Source: an uncultured Flavobacteriaceae bacterium (GTDB taxonomy: Bacteria > Bacteroidota > Bacteroidia > Flavobacteriales > Flavobacteriaceae). From it: 12,451 nt of DNA. The translations under genes and the position numbers were made by a program. The stretch lies in the NCBI GenBank assembly GCA_938018045.1, contig CALIIP010000004.1, positions 1 to 12,451 of the forward strand, written 5' to 3'. Below, in pieces: positions 1 to 7,970 of this stretch. Numbering within the stretch: the first letter of the stretch is position 1; each line of letters begins with the position of its first letter. The notes beneath the pieces were generated by a model. That model was not told the DNA's origin. It made no database searches and saw nothing but the letters and a program-made list of their open reading frames with translations.

Positions 1-1
1 A

Positions 2-3000
2 TTGTATTCTGATTTGAAATCGGTTATAAATGGAGATATTCATGTAAGAAATGTTTTTAATACTGAGAATGGTTTTTCTGCAAACGCAAGACTTAGAAAC
101 TTGACTTCTAGTTACAATCATCTTAAAAATTTATTACCATCTATTTTAGGGAATACTTTGCCCTCAACCTTTAAAGAATTAGGAAGGTTTAAAATTACAG
201 GTAATACTTTTATAACACCAGAACTTATTGATGCGCAAGTACAAATGAATAGTGACCTAGGAACAACTATTTCTGATTTGGAACTTACTAATATCGGCGA
301 TATAGATAATGCGTCTTATAAAGGACATATTAAAATTATTGATTTTGAATTCGGAAAATTCGTTAAAGATTCACTTATTGGAAAACTTTCTTTAGATGCT
401 GATATAAAAGGAAAAGGGTTTACAATTGCAACTGTTAATGCTCAAATTGATGGTAAAGTATATAAGCATCAATATAAAGGATATACTTATAAAAATATTG
501 ATATAAATGGTGTTTTTGAGAATAAAAAGTTTAACGGTAAGATGGTTTCCAATGATGAGAACATAAAATTTAAGTTTGATGGTTTGGCAGATTTATCTAC
601 CAGTATTTATAAATTTAATTTTAATGCTCAAGTAGAATATGCTGATTTCAATACCTTAAATTTATTTAAGAAAGATTCAAAGTCACTCATAAAAGGAGAT
701 TTTATAGCCGATTTTACTGGAAACTCTGTAGATAATTTAGCAGGCGAAATTTCTTTTAAAAACGCATCGTATACAAATCAAAATGATAATTACTTCTTTA
801 AAGATTTTAATATAAATTCTTCCTTTGAAGAAGATGAAAGAACAATAACGATTAACTCTACAGATATTATCAACGGAAAAGTCAAAGGAAAATTTAAATT
901 TAATGAACTAGAAAGCCTTACAAGGAATTCTATTGGAAGTATATACACAAACTACAATCCGTTTCCAGTTTCTTCAGGGCAATATTTAGATTTTAATTTT
1001 AAAATTTATAATCAGATTGTAGAGGTCTTTTTCCCAGAAATAATTTTGGGGGCAAACACTTCAATTCGTGGGTCTATAAATTCTGATGATGATGAATTTA
1101 AACTAACATTACGTTCTCCAAAAATTGATGCTTATAAAAATATAGTAGATAATATTAATTTGCAGATAGATAATAAAAACCCATTATTCAACACACAACT
1201 ATCAGTAGATAAAATCAAAACGAAATACTATGATGTATCTGATTTAAATTTAGTAAACGTAACATTAAATGACACCTTATTTTTTAGAACAGAATTTGTT
1301 GGCGGAATTAATAAAACTGAAACTTACGATCTAGGGTTTTATCATACCATTGATGAAAACAATAAGTCTGTAGTTGGAATGAATAAATCAAATTTTAAAT
1401 ATAAAAATACAACTTGGAGCATTAACCCAAAAGAAAACAACAAGAATAAAGTCGTTTTTGATAATGAATTTGAATATTTTGATATTCAAGATTTTGACTT
1501 TGTTTCAGGTAAGCAAAAAATAAATTTGTTTGGATCTGCTACTAGAAAATCTAATAAAAATTTAAATATCAGCTTTGAAAATGTTGATTTAGCAGGAATT
1601 ACTCCAGAAATTGAAGACTGGAATTTTGCTGGATTAATAAATGGAGAGTTAAAATATAATCAAAATGGAAAAACAATTTTGCCAATTGCCAACATTGGGG
1701 TTGAAGATTTCTTTGTAAATGAAACCTTTCTTGGAAACCTTAATATAGATATGAAAGGAAAAAATTCTTTAGAGATATTTGATGTAAATGTAACTATAGA
1801 TGAAGATGATAATCAAAGTTTATTGGCAAGCGGAAACCTTGATTTATCGGTTAAAGATCCAACAGTTGATATGAATATCGATTTTAATAAATTTAAGTTA
1901 GATTTTTTAGATCCAATTGGAGGAGAAGATTTTTCGAATATTAGAGGTTTTGTTTATGGCACAACAACACTTAAGGGTCTTATCGAAAATCCAGATATGA
2001 ATGGCGAATTGTTCTTAGATTCTTCTGGAATAGCATTCCCATATCTAAATGTAGATTATGATTTTGAAGGAACAACGGTAGTTGAATTGCGCAAGCAAAC
2101 TTTTGATATTGTCGATTTAACATTACATGATGTAACACATGGGACTCGAGGAACTTTACTTGGAACAATCTCTCACAAAAAGTTTAGCGATTGGAGGTTA
2201 GATTTAAACTTAGAAACAAAAAACTTATTAATTCTAGACACTAAAGAATCTGACGAGCTCTATTATGGTACTGGATATATAGATGGAAATGCCAGTATTG
2301 CTGGTTTTATAGATAATTTAACGATTGACGTAAATGGTAAAACGAATAAAGGAACCTATTTTGTCATTCCTCTTAGTGATATTAAAACTATTTCTAATAC
2401 CAAATTGGTGACTTTTGTAACAGAAAAAAATGAAAAGGTATTTGATTTAACATCTGAAGTTTTGTTGGAGAAGTTTAAGGGACTGTCACTTAATTTTGAC
2501 TTACAAGTCACCAAAGATGCAGTTGTAGAAATGATTATGGATAAGGCAACAGGAAGCGCTTTAAAAGGAAGTGGGACTGGAGATTTGCGTATAGAAATAG
2601 ACACAAAAGGAAAGTTTAATATGTTTGGAGATTTCACGATAGACAATGGTACTTATGACTTTAATTATGGTGGGTTTATTACCAAACAGTTTAAAGCAAT
2701 AAAAGGAGGTACTGTTTCTTGGGATGGAAGCCCATATACAGCCGAACTTGATATTCAAACTATTTATCGAGTAAAAGCAAACCCAAAATCTATCTTAGAA
2801 AACATTATAACAAGTAGAGACATCCCTGTGGATTTGATTATGCATTTTACAGGAGAATTATATGATTCTCAAATAGCATATGATATTAGTATTCCTGATG
2901 CTGGGTCTAACGTGAATGCAGAATTAGATTTTAAAATCAATCAAAACAACGATAATAATATTAAACTTCGTCATTTCGGAACGTTATTAGCGTTTGGTAC

Positions 3001-3562
3001 TTTTTATAATGAAGAAAGTGGTATTGGTGATTATGGATCAACATTTTTGTCTGGTACAGGAGAAGTTTTATTATCTCAAGTTCTTACAAATATTCTTGGA
3101 GGAGGTAACGATAAATTTAAAATAGGAGTTGATTATAAAATAGGAGATAATAGATCAAATATAGATAATTTAAATACTGATGATCAACTTGGAGTAAATG
3201 TAGCAACTCGAATAAATGAAAAAATACTAATCAATGGTAGTGTTGGAGTTCCAGTTGGTTCTTCACAACAATCTGTTAGAGGAGAGGTAGAAGTAGAGTT
3301 TTTATTGAATGATGAAGGAACACTTCGTTCTAAAGTTTTTAACCGTCAAAACGAAATCCAATATACAGAAGAAGAAGAAGGTTATACACAAGGAGTTGGA
3401 TTGTCTTATGGTTTTGATTATGATAATTGGACTGAATTTTTAGAAGGAATGGGACTTAAAAAGAAAGAAATAGAAACAGATACCATCCTGAAGAAAAAAG
3501 ATTCCATCGGTAAAAAGCGACTTGTCAATTTTGGTGGAACTAAAAATGATACAATAGAGTAG
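2..3562 (+). CDS. tamB: TamB-family translocation and assembly module protein (DUF490), 5' partial
   Basis: This is the C-terminal ~1186 residues of a TamB/AsmA-like protein; the reading frame is already open at the left edge, so the TTG at 2 is not the real start and the N-terminal membrane anchor lies outside. TamB spans the periplasm as a long hydrophobic beta groove and carries phospholipids, or helps outer-membrane proteins assemble, with an Omp85 partner. The visible part is an unbroken series of short beta strands rich in N, D, K, I and F, with many 'G-x-hydrophobic' turns, followed by the conserved C-terminal domain from about residue 730: an ALKGSGTGDLRIEID stretch near 850, then FTIDNGTYDFNYGG near 880, and a Gly-rich LSGTGEVLLSQVL segment near 1020. 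The tail is Lys-rich. I see no cysteine. The stop (TAG, 3560-3562) abuts the stop of the convergent ridA. Family assignment is firm; its lipid versus protein role in Bacteroidota is inferred. Confidence 0.93.
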   Translation: MYSDLKSVINGDIHVRNVFNTENGFSANARLRNLTSSYNHLKNLLPSILGNTLPSTFKELGRFKITGNTFITPELIDAQVQMNSDLGTTISDLELTNIGDIDNASYKGHIKIIDFEFGKFVKDSLIGKLSLDADIKGKGFTIATVNAQIDGKVYKHQYKGYTYKNIDINGVFENKKFNGKMVSNDENIKFKFDGLADLSTSIYKFNFNAQVEYADFNTLNLFKKDSKSLIKGDFIADFTGNSVDNLAGEISFKNASYTNQNDNYFFKDFNINSSFEEDERTITINSTDIINGKVKGKFKFNELESLTRNSIGSIYTNYNPFPVSSGQYLDFNFKIYNQIVEVFFPEIILGANTSIRGSINSDDDEFKLTLRSPKIDAYKNIVDNINLQIDNKNPLFNTQLSVDKIKTKYYDVSDLNLVNVTLNDTLFFRTEFVGGINKTETYDLGFYHTIDENNKSVVGMNKSNFKYKNTTWSINPKENNKNKVVFDNEFEYFDIQDFDFVSGKQKINLFGSATRKSNKNLNISFENVDLAGITPEIEDWNFAGLINGELKYNQNGKTILPIANIGVEDFFVNETFLGNLNIDMKGKNSLEIFDVNVTIDEDDNQSLLASGNLDLSVKDPTVDMNIDFNKFKLDFLDPIGGEDFSNIRGFVYGTTTLKGLIENPDMNGELFLDSSGIAFPYLNVDYDFEGTTVVELRKQTFDIVDLTLHDVTHGTRGTLLGTISHKKFSDWRLDLNLETKNLLILDTKESDELYYGTGYIDGNASIAGFIDNLTIDVNGKTNKGTYFVIPLSDIKTISNTKLVTFVTEKNEKVFDLTSEVLLEKFKGLSLNFDLQVTKDAVVEMIMDKATGSALKGSGTGDLRIEIDTKGKFNMFGDFTIDNGTYDFNYGGFITKQFKAIKGGTVSWDGSPYTAELDIQTIYRVKANPKSILENIITSRDIPVDLIMHFTGELYDSQIAYDISIPDAGSNVNAELDFKINQNNDNNIKLRHFGTLLAFGTFYNEESGIGDYGSTFLSGTGEVLLSQVLTNILGGGNDKFKIGVDYKIGDNRSNIDNLNTDDQLGVNVATRINEKILINGSVGVPVGSSQQSVRGEVEVEFLLNDEGTLRSKVFNRQNEIQYTEEEEGYTQGVGLSYGFDYDNWTEFLEGMGLKKKEIETDTILKKKDSIGKKRLVNFGGTKNDTIE

Positions 3563-3943
3563 TTACTTAACCGCAATTACAGAGATTTCTACATTCACAA
3601 ACTTTGGTAAATTTGCAACTTCAACAGTCTCGCGTGCTGGAGCTGTCTTGGTATTAAAATATTTAGCATACACTTCATTTATTGCTCCAAAATTATGCAT
3701 ATCAGAAATGAAAATAGTAGTTTTAATTACGTTTTCAAAAGTCATATCGGCTGCAGTTAAAACTGCTTTTAGATTTTCCATTACTTGAGTTGTTTCTTCT
3801 GGAATAGTTTCTAAAACCATTTGACCATTTTTTGGGTTGATGGCAATTTGACCTGATGTATACAATGTATTTCCAGAAAGAATTGCTTGATTGTATGGTC
3901 CAATAGGTGCAGGAGCATTTGGTGTATTAATGATTTTTTTCAT
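3563..3943 (-). CDS. ridA: RidA-family enamine/imine deaminase
   Basis: A 126-residue protein of the usual RidA (YjgF/YER057c/UK114) length. RidA hydrolyses reactive enamine/imine intermediates such as 2-aminoacrylate, released by PLP enzymes like threonine and serine dehydratase, to the ketoacid and ammonia, protecting PLP enzymes in the cytosol. Family hallmarks are clear: an N-terminal NAPAPIGPYNQA stretch with Tyr17, LYTSGQIA, and the C-terminal APARETVEVANLPKFVNVEI with the substrate-carboxylate-binding Arg104 and Glu119. I chose the ATG at 3943, giving MKKIINTP as in relatives; a TTG six bases upstream (3949) would add only two residues. The gene lies 14 bp downstream of lptD on the same strand, so it is probably co-transcribed with it. 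No Shine-Dalgarno sequence is visible. Its metabolic role has no evident link to LPS export; the pairing may only be positional. Confidence 0.95.
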   Translation of the reverse strand: MKKIINTPNAPAPIGPYNQAILSGNTLYTSGQIAINPKNGQMVLETIPEETTQVMENLKAVLTAADMTFENVIKTTIFISDMHNFGAINEVYAKYFNTKTAPARETVEVANLPKFVNVEISVIAVK

Positions 3944-3957
3944 TTTCAATTTATATT

Positions 3958-6645
3958 TTAAAATAAGATTCTATCCGGAACCTTTCGTTTGTCATATTTA
4001 AGATCACTTAATACAGACGATTTAACTCCGATAAAGAAGTTATACGTTGTCCTAGTGCCAAATGGAACCCAATTAAAACTCATGTTCCAACTGTCTAAAT
4101 CTCTATTAAATCTCAATTGTGTATAAGTAAATCCAGTATTTTTTAAATCATAACCAGAACTAAATCCAACTTTCCATTTTGGTGTTAATTCTATATCTCC
4201 AGAAAACATCAATGAGTGTGAAGAGATTTCGTCTTGTCTAACTGAATTTGCATAATTAAATGCGTATGCTAAATTTAATGTCCACGGAACTGAGGAATTA
4301 TATAATTTAGAAGTTTTTTTAATAGTATCCTCATCGCTAGTATCAGCACTTTGGTCATTTGTAGCAGTCATATTTTCTCCAAAAATACCATCAGATGTTC
4401 TATTGTTGTCATTTCCTCCAGCACCTCTTTGTGATCTACTCCCATTATCTTCACTTCCTTTACTAGATAACGAATAATTCATTGTCATTCCAGCATTTGT
4501 AAGTCTAAATAGACTTCCGCCATTATCAATATTAAATGTGTTTATTTTTCGCCCATTTACATCAATTGCATAAGGATCAAGTGTTGCGCGTATGTTTAGA
4601 TTTAATTTGTTATTAAAAAATGCTGTTCCTGCATTTATATTTAGTGGACTCCACTTTAATGAATCAGCAGCGACATTATAACTACTCGAGATGTTTAAAT
4701 TCTTTATTAAACTGATTTTTTTAGGTTCAATTTCAGTAGAATCTTTTGACTTTACTTTTGCTTCTAGAGTATTAGCTATAGAGAAACTTAGACTGTTAGA
4801 AAGATTTCTACTTGGAGTTCCGTATATGCCTTGTTCAAATTGGGTGTATTCTAAAACATCTGTTGGGTCTGCACTTTGCTGAACTTCATCATAATAAAAA
4901 CCAAAATCTGGTTGGTATGTGTAAGAAATTGATGGTCTCATAGTATGCCTTATAGCTTGTAATCTACCTTTCTTAAAGGCAACATCTCCATATAATGTGG
5001 TTGATAAAGACATACCAACATTGTATTCTCTAAAAGAATTAAAACCTTTAATTGTATCTGTAAGTACTTCATCAAAAATAGCGTCATAGCGTCTATTTAC
5101 TTTGTCAAAATACCAAACTTCTTTATATCTAGCAGTAGGTGAAAGCGTAAAATGTTTTGCGACTTTCATACTAGTATTTATATTTATATCGTGCTGAATT
5201 CCTGATTTTGCAGTTTCAAACATTTCTTTTTTGAAAAATAGACTGTCAGTAGTATTGATTCTATAATCGCCTTTTAATCCATACGTTACTCCCAATTTGT
5301 GCAATGCTGTTTTTTTAGCGCCATCTTTTGGTGCAAAAGGATAAATTCTATTCATATTAACTTGTAATGACGGTAAAGACATCACAATAGTTTCTGTATT
5401 TGTATTCTGTGAATGTGTAATAGATCCAGTTAAATTAAAAGGAGTGCCAACAAATGTTTTTTGAAATGATATTGAAGAACTCAATGTATTATTTAAAAAT
5501 GAATTGTTATTAAATTCATTTAATGATTGTCTATAATATTTACTACTTCCAAGATTTACAGATGCAGAAAAACGAGCATTAGGATTTGCTTTCGAATCTT
5601 GACTATGACTCCAACGAATATTATAATTAGTCGCTTTGCTAAAATCATCAAATCCACGAAGACTATTTATTAAGTTCTCATACCTAAAACTGATTGTACC
5701 GCTATTCTTATAGCGAGTATAATAGTTACTCTGTAAATTCAACCCCCAACTTCCGTTGGTATAAACATCTCCTAAAACGGCTAAATCAAAATGATCATTT
5801 AATGCTAGGTAATACCCACCATTTTGTAAGAAAAAGCCTTGGTTGTTATTACTTCCATAGGAAGGTAATAAAACACCAGAAGTACGCCCTTTTGTTAACG
5901 GAAAATAAGCAAATGGTAAAATTACAGGAGTTGGAACTTCTGCAATAAATAGTTGTGATTTTCCAGCAACAATTTTTTTGTCTGGAACTAGTTTTCCTTT
6001 ATTCACAAGTATATGATAATCTGGAACTTCTTTTGAAGAAGTTGTAATAACTACATTTCTTATATATATTGTAGAGTCATTTATTTTCTTCATGACTCCA
6101 GTTCTTGTATCTAATTCACCTTGTTTTGATTTGGTGTTCCAAGCCAATGCTTTTTTATTCTTATAGTTTATCTTTATAGAATCATGCTCAGATTCTTGAC
6201 CATCTTGTATTACAACAGGCTTTTGATGATAACCCAAGCTATCTTTGATTCCAATAGCAGTAATGACATTTGTTTCATGATTTATCGTAATATGTCCAGC
6301 TTTCATATTAATGTCACCGTAGTCAATCACAGCATTGTTATGCAATGTCATTAATCTTTTTTTGAAATCTTCACGAATATAATCATCTGCAGTATGTGTA
6401 ATAATATCTTCAATAGCAGCACTTGATTTTTTGATACTATCTGTTTGAATTGAGTCTTTAGATTTTACTAAAGATTCAATACTTGTTATAATAGTGTCAT
6501 TTTCTTGTAAACTATTCTCAGTAGGAGGAATATTGATTTTTTCTTCAGTGCCAAGTTCACGTTTGATTTCTTGCGCAAGAATTACTTGCGAAGAGATGCT
6601 GAAAAATATCAGTATAAAAAATGTTTTTATTGTATTTATTTGCAA
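3958..6645 (-). CDS. lptD: LptD-like LPS assembly outer-membrane protein
   Basis: An 895-residue outer-membrane protein that, with a lipoprotein LptE, inserts lipopolysaccharide into the outer leaflet. A signal peptide occupies residues 1-24 (hydrophobic IKTFFILIFF core, cut after LAQ). A variable acidic/Ser linker (~30-85) precedes an OstA/LptA-like beta-jellyroll (~90-230). The beta barrel then starts with the family hallmark around residues 240-265 (PFAYFPLTKGRTSGVLLP), followed by many aromatic-rich alternating strands. The protein ends in Phe, the typical terminal aromatic of an outer-membrane barrel. A low-complexity N/D/S/G segment at ~727-779 probably forms a long loop. There is no cysteine. 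The only usable start is TTG at 6645: no in-frame ATG or GTG lies between it and the stop codon at 6667-6669, and it sits just before the signal peptide. It is divergent from the amidase gene and is followed by ridA. The C-terminal barrel is divergent from proteobacterial LptD, but the hallmark motif makes the call good. Confidence 0.88.
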   Translation of the reverse strand: MQINTIKTFFILIFFSISSQVILAQEIKRELGTEEKINIPPTENSLQENDTIITSIESLVKSKDSIQTDSIKKSSAAIEDIITHTADDYIREDFKKRLMTLHNNAVIDYGDINMKAGHITINHETNVITAIGIKDSLGYHQKPVVIQDGQESEHDSIKINYKNKKALAWNTKSKQGELDTRTGVMKKINDSTIYIRNVVITTSSKEVPDYHILVNKGKLVPDKKIVAGKSQLFIAEVPTPVILPFAYFPLTKGRTSGVLLPSYGSNNNQGFFLQNGGYYLALNDHFDLAVLGDVYTNGSWGLNLQSNYYTRYKNSGTISFRYENLINSLRGFDDFSKATNYNIRWSHSQDSKANPNARFSASVNLGSSKYYRQSLNEFNNNSFLNNTLSSSISFQKTFVGTPFNLTGSITHSQNTNTETIVMSLPSLQVNMNRIYPFAPKDGAKKTALHKLGVTYGLKGDYRINTTDSLFFKKEMFETAKSGIQHDININTSMKVAKHFTLSPTARYKEVWYFDKVNRRYDAIFDEVLTDTIKGFNSFREYNVGMSLSTTLYGDVAFKKGRLQAIRHTMRPSISYTYQPDFGFYYDEVQQSADPTDVLEYTQFEQGIYGTPSRNLSNSLSFSIANTLEAKVKSKDSTEIEPKKISLIKNLNISSSYNVAADSLKWSPLNINAGTAFFNNKLNLNIRATLDPYAIDVNGRKINTFNIDNGGSLFRLTNAGMTMNYSLSSKGSEDNGSRSQRGAGGNDNNRTSDGIFGENMTATNDQSADTSDEDTIKKTSKLYNSSVPWTLNLAYAFNYANSVRQDEISSHSLMFSGDIELTPKWKVGFSSGYDLKNTGFTYTQLRFNRDLDSWNMSFNWVPFGTRTTYNFFIGVKSSVLSDLKYDKRKVPDRILF

Positions 6646-6711
6646 TGTGTTAAATACTTTGTCGTTTTATAGATAAAAATAGGTCTAAAATTCCTAACTT
6701 TTCTTAATTTC

Positions 6712-6727
6712 GCTTTAAATTTAAAGC
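6712..6727. promoter_or_regulatory. Perfect 16-bp palindrome in the lptD/amidase divergent intergenic region
   Basis: The bases GCTTTAAATTTAAAGC read identically on both strands with no spacer. The site is in the middle of the 160-bp gap between the divergent lptD and amidase starts, about 70 bp from one and 80 bp from the other, and lies just upstream of the candidate amidase promoter. Position and symmetry suit an operator for a dimeric regulator that could act on both genes. No known regulator's consensus is recognised, and in AT-rich DNA part of the symmetry could be chance. Confidence 0.35.
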
Positions 6728-6732
6728 CATTT

Positions 6733-6766
6733 TTTGTACCATTAGTCTAAGTTGGCTTAATATTTG
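6733..6766 (+). promoter_or_regulatory. Candidate Bacteroidota-type promoter for the amidase gene
   Basis: A TTTG at 6733-6736 is followed 22 bp later by AATATTTG at 6759-6766, which matches 7 of 8 positions of the Bacteroidota -7 element TAnnTTTG. Spacing is within the range known for the family's primary sigma factor. Transcription would begin near 6773, giving a short leader of about 35 nt before the ATG at 6808. The motif is AT-rich and short, so a chance match cannot be excluded. No equally good pair was found for lptD. Confidence 0.4.
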
Positions 6767-6807
6767 AATAGTTCTTATAAGTTGCCAAAAATAATTAAAA
6801 TAAATTG

Positions 6808-7911
6808 ATGAACTTACAGATGTTTCACAAATTTAATACCAAAACGAAAGCAATCCAAGTTTTCTTGCTCTCATTCCTTTTTATTCTGATAACTTTAACA
6901 AGTTATGCACAGGAACACAAGTATACTGTTGTATTAGATGCTGGTCATGGAGGTCATGATCCTGGAAATATAGGATTTAAAAAATATATAGAAAAAGACA
7001 TTGCATTAAAAATTGTGTTGGAAGTTGGAAAAACACTGGAATCTAACAAGAATATTAATGTAATTTATACTCGTAAAACCGATGTATTTGTCAATTTGTG
7101 GGAACGTGGAAATATCGCAAATAGGGCAGATGCTGATTTGTTTGTGTCGATTCACTGTAATGCACATCACACAAATGCATATGGCGCTGAAAATTGGGTT
7201 TTAGGAGCATCAAATAAAAAGAATTTTGAAATTGCAAAGAGAGAAAACTCTGTAATATTACTCGAAGATAACTATAAAGAAAACTATAAAGGATACGATC
7301 CAAAGTCTCCTGAATCTTTTATTGGAATTTCTCTTATGACTGAAGAATATTTAGACCAAAGTTTACAATTGGCTAGTATTATTCAAAATAATTTCACAAA
7401 TAAGTTAAAACGAAAAGATAGAGGTGTAAAGCAAAATGCATTTGTAGTATTATATCAAACGTATATGCCTAGTATATTAGTTGAAACAGGTTTTCTGAGT
7501 AATAAAACTGAAGGAACCTATTTGAATTCAAAAAATGGACAAACTAAGTTTGCTAATGCTATTTCTGATGGAATTAAAGAATATTTAAAGCAGGTAGATA
7601 TTAATACTGTTGATAACGAAGTTATTGAAGACAATGGTTTTGAGGTGAAAAAAGACATAATTTTTAAAGTTCAGATTGCTTCAGGAGCTAAAAAACTCGA
7701 AACTAAATCGTATAATTTTAAAGGACTCAAAAGTGTTGAGCGAGTTAAAGTAGGAAATAGTTATAAGTATTATTATGGTAAAACCTCAAATTACAATGAT
7801 GTTTTAGAATATAAAAAGGAAGTGCAGAAGAAAGGATATACTTCAGCCTATATTGTTGCTTACAAAAATGGAGAGAAAATAAGTGTTCAAAAAGCTTTGA
7901 AAACTCCTTAA
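6808..7911 (+). CDS. Secreted N-acetylmuramoyl-L-alanine amidase (Amidase_3) with C-terminal SPOR-like domain
   Basis: A 367-residue zinc hydrolase that cuts the bond between MurNAc and the L-Ala of the stem peptide in peptidoglycan; relatives (AmiA/B/C, LytC) split septal wall during division. The signal peptide is residues ~1-35, ending in SYAQ. The Amidase_3 fold (~38-262) has DAGHGGHDPG with Zn ligand His47, Glu62, SIHCNAH with His116, and the catalytic Glu226 in SILVETGFLSN. Between His116 and Glu226 a segment at ~131-185 is where E. coli AmiB/AmiC carry the autoinhibitory helix, so activation by a LytM/EnvC-like partner is plausible. After a linker (263-284) a SPOR-like domain begins at FKVQIASG and ends near residue 355; such domains bind stem-less septal glycan. 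I chose ATG 6808; a TTG lies just before at 6805 and a second ATG at 6820. The start is divergent from lptD. Confidence 0.93.
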   Translation: MNLQMFHKFNTKTKAIQVFLLSFLFILITLTSYAQEHKYTVVLDAGHGGHDPGNIGFKKYIEKDIALKIVLEVGKTLESNKNINVIYTRKTDVFVNLWERGNIANRADADLFVSIHCNAHHTNAYGAENWVLGASNKKNFEIAKRENSVILLEDNYKENYKGYDPKSPESFIGISLMTEEYLDQSLQLASIIQNNFTNKLKRKDRGVKQNAFVVLYQTYMPSILVETGFLSNKTEGTYLNSKNGQTKFANAISDGIKEYLKQVDINTVDNEVIEDNGFEVKKDIIFKVQIASGAKKLETKSYNFKGLKSVERVKVGNSYKYYYGKTSNYNDVLEYKKEVQKKGYTSAYIVAYKNGEKISVQKALKTP

Positions 7912-7938
7912 TAAATAGTTTCTACTCACAGAAATTAT

Positions 7939-7968
7939 TAGTAATATTGTTACTTAAAAGTATTACTA
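7939..7968 (+). promoter_or_regulatory. Inverted repeat just before the mlaD-like start codon
   Basis: TAGTAATA (7939-7946) and TATTACTA (7961-7968) are exact complements around a 14-base loop. The stem ends two bases before the TTG start at 7971, so in mRNA it could hide the initiation region, or it could be a remnant of a stop signal after the amidase gene. There is no T-tract after it, which argues against an intrinsic terminator. All pairs but two are A-T, so the stem is weak and may be chance. Confidence 0.25.
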
Positions 7969-7970
7969 TT

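Noticed and set aside
6786..6793. TATTTTTG on the minus strand, a full match to the TAnnTTTG -7 element, as an lptD promoter.
   Set aside because: No TTG/TTTG lies at a proper distance upstream (nearest about 34 bp away), and it would leave a leader of about 135 nt; too weak to annotate.
6805..6807. TTG upstream of the amidase ATG as its start.
   Set aside because: An ATG follows immediately at 6808 and gives the usual N-terminus; the TTG adds only one residue.
7947..7970. Upstream TTG extension of the MCE protein by eight residues.
   Set aside because: The extension lies in the inverted repeat, and the TTG at 7971 gives the expected MKLSRELKTG N-terminus.
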